NCBI GenBank assembly: GCA_002011215.1
Contig: MTML01000007.1
Location: 9-11,349, forward strand
DNA length: 11,341 nucleotides
Source of the DNA: Archaeoglobus sp. JdFR-24
Lineage (GTDB): Archaea > Halobacteriota > Archaeoglobi > Archaeoglobales > Archaeoglobaceae
Direction: 5' to 3'
Shown: in pieces, positions 6,787 through 11,341 of the stretch
Layout of the letters: every line of letters starts with the position of its first letter
Numbering within the stretch: position 1 is the first letter of the stretch
The notes under the pieces: generated by a model
What the model was told of the DNA's origin: nothing
Database searches by the model: none
What the model saw: only the letters and a program-made list of their open reading frames with translations
Position numbers and translations under genes: made by a program

Positions 6787-7822
6787 CGCCACCTACCCCC
6801 AGTTTCTTTGCTTCTTCTGTTAGCATCTTATACACATCCCGAAGATGAACGATTCTGGAAACATAAAATTTACCTCTAAGTGGTGAGAACGCTTTTTTGA
6901 AATTAAATACACCACTTCGTCCACCTTGCAGGTCGAAGATTGTGTCTCCCACTTTTTTGCACCATTTAATTTCCTCGAACAATAATAAGTTGTTGGGCTG
7001 AAACTTCCAGTATTCGGGAAGGGATGCCCTTAAAAAGTCATGTGCTACTCCGTATCCACGTGCAACTATTCCTCCACCAATAGTGTCGGAGTCTTTCTCC
7101 ACCAAAAAAACTTGAAAGCTATTTTCTAAAGTTTCCTTAATTTTTTTGAAGAAATCAAAATCAAACCAGTAGTGCTTCGCTGCTTTTTTTCTATCCATTT
7201 CTTTTAGATAGATTTCCGCAAAATTTTTAAGATCTCTTAAATTTAACCCTCTTCTCACACTTAACCCAGATTTAATGGCTTTTCGTATACTTGTCCTATT
7301 CCTCTTTTCAAACTCATTCCAGATCTCATCCTCTCTTTTTGTCAGATCCACATAAACAGTTTCTCTGTCAAATTGAGGGTTCAGACATTTGAATAATTCA
7401 TAATTTTTTATAATTGGATCGAATCTGATAAATTCAGATACTATGCCATTATCTCTACAGTATTCTCTGAACACTTTGCAGAATTCGTTTACAATACTTT
7501 CAACAGAATGATAGTTCGGATCAGAAACAATTGGCCCACCATAGTACCAAGAAGATATAATATCGAAATAGCCGGAGACATCAAAATCCAAGTCGTCTGC
7601 ATACGGTAGATGTTCAAGACTCCTCTTGTAGTAGGGATAGTAAATGAAGATATCCTCGTTTCCGAAAATACACAGCTGGGCATCGCCACCGAAATGCTCC
7701 GAAAAACATGTTACGTACTTCGGATCATGGTAAATGCCCTTTAAGGATAACCTGTCAAAGTATTCATACCATTCATTTAAATTGTTTGAATCGATAATCT
7801 CGAGCTGAAACATAAAAATCAC
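6752..7822 (-). CDS. FemAB/GNAT-like N-acyltransferase (aminoacyl- or acyl-transferase)
   Basis: 356-aa protein of the double-GNAT FemAB/peptidoglycan-bridge-like group. Visible hallmarks: an N-terminal first GNAT half with a Tyr-rich segment (about 60-95), the basic helix FEKRNRTSIRKAIKSGL (about 171-187), SFQVFLVEKDSDTIGGGIV (second GNAT beta strands, about 235-253), WKFQPNNLLLFEEIKWCKKVG (about 270-290) and the family-typical DLQGGRSGVFNFKKAFS (about 296-312), close to DFG-x4-GxxxFK of FemAB proteins. Known relatives attach amino acids or acyl groups to amino functions. Archaea lack murein, and the preceding two genes make an amino sugar, so acylation of that amino group is a reasonable inference. 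GTG 7822 gives a 4-base GTGA overlap with the epimerase; ATG 7813 (three codons later) is an equally possible start. No clear Shine-Dalgarno precedes either, so translation is probably coupled. Confidence 0.8.
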   Translation of the reverse strand: MIFMFQLEIIDSNNLNEWYEYFDRLSLKGIYHDPKYVTCFSEHFGGDAQLCIFGNEDIFIYYPYYKRSLEHLPYADDLDFDVSGYFDIISSWYYGGPIVSDPNYHSVESIVNEFCKVFREYCRDNGIVSEFIRFDPIIKNYELFKCLNPQFDRETVYVDLTKREDEIWNEFEKRNRTSIRKAIKSGLSVRRGLNLRDLKNFAEIYLKEMDRKKAAKHYWFDFDFFKKIKETLENSFQVFLVEKDSDTIGGGIVARGYGVAHDFLRASLPEYWKFQPNNLLLFEEIKWCKKVGDTIFDLQGGRSGVFNFKKAFSPLRGKFYVSRIVHLRDVYKMLTEEAKKLGVGGDGFFPEYRVKE

Positions 7823-8811
7823 ATATACGGATAATCCGAATTCCTGTACTTCGAATCCCTGTAATCCACACCACCGAGCTTCTCTATCTCCCTCTTCATC
7901 TCCTTAACTCCATCCTCCAAACTCCACTTTGCCTTCCATCCAAGCACGTAGTTTATTTTATCAAACGAAACCCTGTAGTTTCTGTCATCCTCCTTGTGCT
8001 TTATGTATTTTACCTCAGCCTCTGGAATTATTTTCGCAACTATCTCCCCCACCTCGCTGATCTTGTAGTTCAGATCGTTGTCCCCCACATTGAAAATCTG
8101 TCTGTCCACCAACTCTCTGTCAGCCTCCATTGCAGCTATACATGCATCAGCTAAGTCCTGCACGTGGGCGAAGGGGCGATACTGGTCTCCACCAAAAATG
8201 GTGATCTCCCTGTCCATTATCGCCTTAGCCGTGAGCAGATTGACGACTATGTCAAACCTCATTCTCCTCGACCACCCGAATGCCGTTGCAAATCGGAGAA
8301 TTACAGGAGTTATTCTATTGACATCAAAATAACTTGCATGATTCAGGATTATCTGCTCCGAATCTATTTTGGTTTTGGCATAAATGGAAAGTGGGTTTAG
8401 AAACGAGCCCTCATTCAGCACAAGCATCTTTGAGGCACCGTAAACGCTGCAGGATGAGGCGAAGATTAGTCGCTCAACATTGTAATGCTTGCATACCTCC
8501 ATAATAGCCTTTGTAGCCTCAACATTCACGGAAAGCGTTGCCTCCTCACTTACACTGCAGGCAGGATCGCCAACTATGCCAGCAAGATGTATAACCGTAT
8601 CAACGTCTTTGGTCGCGTAAACGAGGTCGCGGATGTGCCTTATATCTCCCTCCATAATTTCAAGGTTCTCGTTATCTTTGAAGGGTTCTAAAGCTTCATC
8701 TCCAAAAAGCATGAGATCGAGAACCTTGACCTTATATCCCTTCTGCAGCAGTTTCTCTACAACTATGTTTCCTATGTAGCCCGCCCCACCTGTAACCAAC
8801 ACTTTCTCCAT
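7819..8811 (-). CDS. NAD-dependent nucleotide-sugar epimerase/dehydratase (extended SDR)
   Basis: Cytosolic extended short-chain dehydrogenase of 330 aa (GalE/RmlB/WbpP-like) acting on a nucleotide-activated sugar. Evidence: NAD-binding GGAGYIG (8-14) at the very N-terminus; acidic ribose contact LDLM (31-34); GDIRHIRDL (55-63); IHLAGIVGDP (74-83); catalytic S-x-x-S/C region SSCSVYG (119-125) and Y-x3-K as YAKTK (Y144, K148); RFATAFG (173-179) and the C-terminal substrate-domain segment YRPFAHVQDLADA (211-223). The start ATG abuts the aminotransferase stop (TAAATG) with Shine-Dalgarno GAGGTG (8817-8822) inside that gene. Its final codons contain a 15-base imperfect tandem repeat giving DYRDSKYRNSDYPYM. 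Sampled 60-base lines average about 46% G+C, well above the neighbours. Whether it is a 4-epimerase or 4,6-dehydratase cannot be settled; a dehydratase would best supply a keto sugar to the aminotransferase. Confidence 0.93.
   Translation of the reverse strand: MEKVLVTGGAGYIGNIVVEKLLQKGYKVKVLDLMLFGDEALEPFKDNENLEIMEGDIRHIRDLVYATKDVDTVIHLAGIVGDPACSVSEEATLSVNVEATKAIMEVCKHYNVERLIFASSCSVYGASKMLVLNEGSFLNPLSIYAKTKIDSEQIILNHASYFDVNRITPVILRFATAFGWSRRMRFDIVVNLLTAKAIMDREITIFGGDQYRPFAHVQDLADACIAAMEADRELVDRQIFNVGDNDLNYKISEVGEIVAKIIPEAEVKYIKHKEDDRNYRVSFDKINYVLGWKAKWSLEDGVKEMKREIEKLGGVDYRDSKYRNSDYPYM
7834..7863 (-). repeat. 15-bp imperfect tandem duplication at the 3' end of the epimerase gene
   Basis: Minus-strand units TACAGGGATTCGAAG (7863-7849) and TACAGGAATTCGGAT (7848-7834) match at 12 of 15 bases and encode YRDSK / YRNSD. 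A third, decayed unit may follow (TATCCGTAT). The tail lies beyond the folded SDR core, so the duplication is probably neutral. Confidence 0.6.
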
Positions 8812-9990
8812 TTAAACACCTCTACCTATTTTTTCGAGTGTTTCAGCAACGTAATCAAGTTCTTCTTTGGTTAGTCCTGGATGATTTGGTAAGCCAATTA
8901 TTTTTCCTGCAATTTTTTCAACGTTCGGTAAAAATACATTATGGTAGTCGATTTTTCGCTTTGCACAGCTGAAGGGACATCCTTCTGGGTAAGGAGATAG
9001 ATCAAGAAGGACTTTTTGTCTGTAGAGAGGTTCTCTGTACCTATATCTAACCTCAACACCGCGCTTTTTCAGCTCTTTCACAACTTCGAGAGTTGGTAAC
9101 CCTACTTGCTCCTCTAAAACCACCACAGGACACCAGAAGAAAGTGTGCCTGACGTAGTTTTTGATCTCTGGAACTTTTAACCAATCGATTTCGTCTCTTA
9201 TCCTGCTAAGGAGATAGAGAGAGTTTTCTATCCTCCTCTCATTAAGCTTTTCAAGCTTCTTGAGCTGAACCAAACCAATTGCTGCGTTTATCTCGCTCAT
9301 TCTGTAGTTATATCCAAGCATCACGTGTTGGTCTCTGCCAGTCATCCCATGATTTCTGATGATTCTGGCTTTCTCAGCCAGTTCATCGCTATCAGTTGTA
9401 ATCATCCCACCCTCACCCGTTGTCATGTGCTTTGTTGCATAGAATGAGAAGCAACCTATATCTCCGATCGAGCCCACCTTTTTTCCTTTGTATTCAGTTC
9501 CGTGAGCTTGAGCACAGTCCTCTATAACTTTAACGTTATTTTCACTTGCAATTTTTACTATTTCATCCATTTCTGCAGCATTTCCAAAGAGGTGAACTGG
9601 TATTACAGCCTTTGTGTTGTCTGTAATCTTACTCTCGAAATCTGATGGATCTAGGCAGAATGATTCCAGATCGATATCAGCAAAAATTGGAATGGCATTT
9701 TGGTGCAGAACTGCTGAGACAGTCGAGAAGAAGGTGAGAGGAGGTACGATCACTTCATCGCCTGGCCCAATACCTAAGGAGGCGAGAGCAACATGTAGAG
9801 CTGCAGTTCCACTGTTAACTGCTACAGCATGCTTAACGCCCACATAATCTGCAAATTTTTCCTCGAATTCTTTTACTTTTGGACCTGAAACATAGTAACC
9901 AGAAAGGAGGATATCTATGACAGCTTTGATTTCTTCTTCGCCAACAAAAGGCCTTGCTACTTTAATATATTTACCCTCAGGTTTACCCAT
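8812..9990 (-). CDS. DegT/DnrJ/EryC1 family PLP-dependent nucleotide-sugar aminotransferase
   Basis: 392-aa fold-type I aminotransferase that converts a keto sugar nucleotide to an amino sugar, usually with glutamate as donor. Motifs: NSGTAALHVAL (59-69, phosphate binding); D158 of VIEDCAQAHG (cofactor pyridine contact); GCFSFYATKHMTTGEGGM (179-196) with K187 as the Schiff-base lysine; IRNHG (211-215); NYRMSEINAAIGLVQL (228-243). C-terminal RYRYREPLY (315-323) and GLPNHPGL (366-373) are typical of the DegT group. Length is at the normal 370-400 aa. ATG 9990 is 21 bases after the stop of glycosyltransferase A and lacks a good Shine-Dalgarno, but TATATAAG lies about 25 bases upstream, suggesting its own leaderless promoter in addition to readthrough. 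Directly followed by the epimerase gene (no gap): together they form the amino-sugar module. The position of the amino group (C3 or C4) is not readable. Confidence 0.94.
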   Translation of the reverse strand: MGKPEGKYIKVARPFVGEEEIKAVIDILLSGYYVSGPKVKEFEEKFADYVGVKHAVAVNSGTAALHVALASLGIGPGDEVIVPPLTFFSTVSAVLHQNAIPIFADIDLESFCLDPSDFESKITDNTKAVIPVHLFGNAAEMDEIVKIASENNVKVIEDCAQAHGTEYKGKKVGSIGDIGCFSFYATKHMTTGEGGMITTDSDELAEKARIIRNHGMTGRDQHVMLGYNYRMSEINAAIGLVQLKKLEKLNERRIENSLYLLSRIRDEIDWLKVPEIKNYVRHTFFWCPVVVLEEQVGLPTLEVVKELKKRGVEVRYRYREPLYRQKVLLDLSPYPEGCPFSCAKRKIDYHNVFLPNVEKIAGKIIGLPNHPGLTKEELDYVAETLEKIGRGV

Positions 9991-10011
9991 AGAACTTCAA
10001 CGCTGTTGAGC

Positions 10012-10020
10012 TTATATAAT
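10012..10020 (-). promoter_or_regulatory. Possible internal TATA element before the aminotransferase gene
   Basis: Minus strand ATTATATAA, overlapping the final codons and stop of glycosyltransferase A, is centred about 25-26 bases upstream of ATG 9990. With no Shine-Dalgarno in the 21-base gap, this fits a leaderless secondary promoter for the amino-sugar genes. AT-rich coding DNA can give such a match by chance. Confidence 0.4.
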
Positions 10021-11127
10021 CTTTGAGGAATACTCGTTGTAAATGGTATTGCATAATTGCACAAAGACCTCATCATGGTATTTTCTGTCGAATTTTCGTC
10101 TATTTTGGAGAAGCACTCTAATTATTTTATGGATTTCTCCAGTTTCAAAATCTGAGTGGGCTTGAAGTAATTTTTCAGCGACATCTTCTGGATCATTGTA
10201 GTCTGCTACGTAGCCGAATTTGTTTTTCAGGATGAATTCACTAATAATATAGTCTTTTCCACATAATGCTAAGATAGGTCTAGCGAAACATAAGTAGTCC
10301 CAGATCTTGAATGAGATGTTCTTCTTATTAAGGGGAAGTGAACCGGCAATGTGGAGGAAGAGATCAGAGTTTTGAAAATGCTGTGCCAAATCTGATCTTT
10401 TTAACCAACCCCATACTTTGATATATTTTTTAAGTTTGAGCTCTCTTACTTTTATCTCATACCTTCTATTCCAGTCTCCGAAAAAATAGACTTGGATATG
10501 ATCTGGAGGTAACCCAACTTGCTCTATATAGATTTTAAAACCATATAGAAACGTAAGTGGCTCAATCCAATCCTTATAAAAAGATCCAGCATAAGTAATT
10601 ATAAAAGGTAATTTAATATTATATTTCATATTAGCGCATCTCTCATTATCTAATCCAGCAAAAGGTAGCACGAGAAACTTATCCAGAGTTTTGAGTCCAT
10701 ACTCTCTCATATAATCTAAGAGGTCAGCTTGCATACCTGTAGGTATGACTATAAAGTCGGCTTCTCTTATTACTTCTTTCTCGATTATTCTGTAAATAAA
10801 CTTTAGTTTCTTTGGGTCTGGGTTAAGATACATCGGATCACGAAATTCAGCAATCCAAACAAAACCTACACCAAGTTTCTTAAGGAAGAGTGGGGGGAGA
10901 TGGAGTGTAAAAGGATTATTCATCGACCACACAAATCTGAAGTTTTCTTGTGTCACTTTTTTCTTAAAAATACCAAGTCTATTTATACTATCGTGATAGT
11001 GTTTTAACACAAAGAACTCTACTTCCCAGCCATGCCTTTCAAATAACTCCAGCCTACTCTTAAGTGCATAGGATCTACCTTTGACGTCGTCTAATCGTAC
11101 ATTTGTTACACATAGCATCTTTTTCAT
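10012..11127 (-). CDS. Glycosyltransferase A (GT-B fold, GT4-like), first gene of the operon
   Basis: 371-aa predicted GT-B glycosyltransferase. Motifs: N-terminal MLCVTNVRLDD with a following basic region (GRSYALKSRLELFERHGWEVEF, a typical first Rossmann half); MNNPFTLH (69-76); WIAEFRD (91-97); C-domain opening ITYAGSFYKDWIEPLTF (177-193); FFGDWNRRYE (215-224); DLFLHIAGS (255-263); FKIWDYLCFARPIL (273-286), the donor-binding area. No membrane helix, so it works on the cytosolic face. ATG 11127 is chosen because the product begins directly with the first beta strand; no strong Shine-Dalgarno is present, and a TATA-like CTATTTTTAA is centred about 28 bases upstream, pointing to a leaderless transcript. 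Glycosyltransferase B, five genes downstream, has the same motifs at nearly the same positions, so the two are paralogues and probably add similar sugars or act on successive acceptors. A gap of 21 bases separates it from the aminotransferase. Confidence 0.88.
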   Translation of the reverse strand: MKKMLCVTNVRLDDVKGRSYALKSRLELFERHGWEVEFFVLKHYHDSINRLGIFKKKVTQENFRFVWSMNNPFTLHLPPLFLKKLGVGFVWIAEFRDPMYLNPDPKKLKFIYRIIEKEVIREADFIVIPTGMQADLLDYMREYGLKTLDKFLVLPFAGLDNERCANMKYNIKLPFIITYAGSFYKDWIEPLTFLYGFKIYIEQVGLPPDHIQVYFFGDWNRRYEIKVRELKLKKYIKVWGWLKRSDLAQHFQNSDLFLHIAGSLPLNKKNISFKIWDYLCFARPILALCGKDYIISEFILKNKFGYVADYNDPEDVAEKLLQAHSDFETGEIHKIIRVLLQNRRKFDRKYHDEVFVQLCNTIYNEYSSKII

Positions 11128-11150
11128 TTGTTAAACTATGGTTTAGAACG

Positions 11151-11160
11151 TTAAAAATAG
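11151..11160 (-). promoter_or_regulatory. Candidate main promoter (TATA) of the eight-gene operon
   Basis: Minus-strand CTATTTTTAA preceded by A-rich GACAAAA (BRE-like) is centred about 28 bases before ATG 11127. The 102-base gap between the upstream nucleotidyltransferase stop and this ATG holds no other convincing signal. Match to the consensus is moderate. Confidence 0.35.
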
Positions 11161-11229
11161 TTTTGTCGTAACAGATCTCCAAGTTCTTGAGTTTTGTTTT
11201 TCGTACTGAACTCCTTTAAATCTCATTTC

Positions 11230-11341
11230 CTAGACCTCTCTATACTTACCTGCAAACCTTCTGAAAAACTCCCACTGCTCTGGTGTCAAAACATGAAATT
11301 CGAAAGGTGAGTCGAAGAACTTTTTTGTCAGACTGCCAAAA
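11230..11341 (-). CDS. Small nucleotidyltransferase-like protein, C-terminal fragment (5' end outside window)
   Basis: The last 36 codons of a minus-strand gene are visible, in frame to the right edge and ending in TAG (11230-11232). The peptide has two telling parts, KKFFDSPFEFHVLTPEQW and EFFRRFAGKYREV; this 'PFE-H-LTPE-W-F-RRF' ending is characteristic of archaeal minimal nucleotidyltransferases (MNT, polymerase-beta fold), often paired with HEPN proteins. The catalytic GSxxx-DxD part is outside the window, so the family call rests on the tail alone. It has the same direction as the glycan operon but is separated by 102 bases and a candidate promoter, and is functionally unrelated; it probably marks the edge of the glycan cluster. 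No HEPN gene is recognisable in the visible sequence. Confidence 0.6.
   Translation of the reverse strand, partial: FGSLTKKFFDSPFEFHVLTPEQWEFFRRFAGKYREV

Noticed and set aside
8078..8400. Plus-strand open frames inside the epimerase gene
   Set aside because: They are antisense to a complete, motif-rich SDR gene and resemble no known family.
11143..11226. 27-codon minus-strand reading frame (begins MRFKGVQYEK) between the nucleotidyltransferase fragment and glycosyltransferase A
   Set aside because: No Shine-Dalgarno, no recognisable family, runs across the candidate TATA element; most likely untranslated spacer.
1..11341. tRNA, rRNA, CRISPR repeats, insertion-sequence ends and long inverted repeats
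   Set aside because: Read for on both strands and not found; coding density is very high and the largest gap between genes is about 100 bases.

Overview
The window looks archaeal, most likely a thermophilic euryarchaeon such as one of the Archaeoglobales; this placement is moderately confident. Support: archaeal-type TATA elements (TTTATATG, TATATAAG) lie 25-28 bases before start codons, several genes appear leaderless, arginine is mostly AGA/AGG and isoleucine often ATA, first genes lack strong Shine-Dalgarno sites while internal operon genes have good ones, and a fragment of a small archaeal-type nucleotidyltransferase sits at the right edge. No RNA gene, CRISPR array or insertion sequence was seen.

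The locus is a surface-glycan (S-layer/N-glycan or exopolysaccharide) assembly and decoration cluster. Left edge, + strand: the C-terminal half of a Wzx-type lipid-linked oligosaccharide flippase (2..691). It converges on a minus-strand sulfatase/alkaline-phosphatase-fold enzyme (725..1954). Divergent from that is a plus-strand hexapeptide-repeat O-acyltransferase broken by one frameshift (2041..2765), which ends 3 bases from the end of the next minus-strand gene.

From 11127 down to 2769 runs a tightly packed minus-strand operon of eight genes, in order of transcription: glycosyltransferase A, DegT-type sugar aminotransferase, NAD-dependent sugar epimerase/dehydratase, FemAB/GNAT-like N-acyltransferase, SAM methyltransferase, glycosyltransferase B (a paralogue of A), alkaline-phosphatase-superfamily phosphodiesterase/transferase, and a second SAM methyltransferase. 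Junctions are 0-1 base gaps or short overlaps (ATGA, GTGA), except for 21 bases between the first two genes, where a possible second promoter lies.

Proposed logic (inference): epimerase and aminotransferase make a nucleotide-activated amino sugar; the FemAB-like enzyme acylates or aminoacylates the amino group; two related glycosyltransferases add sugars; the two phosphatase-fold enzymes, two methyltransferases and the (now broken) acyltransferase decorate the glycan; the flippase exports it. The right edge (11230..11341) is an unrelated small nucleotidyltransferase fragment, so the glycan cluster probably ends there and continues to the left.
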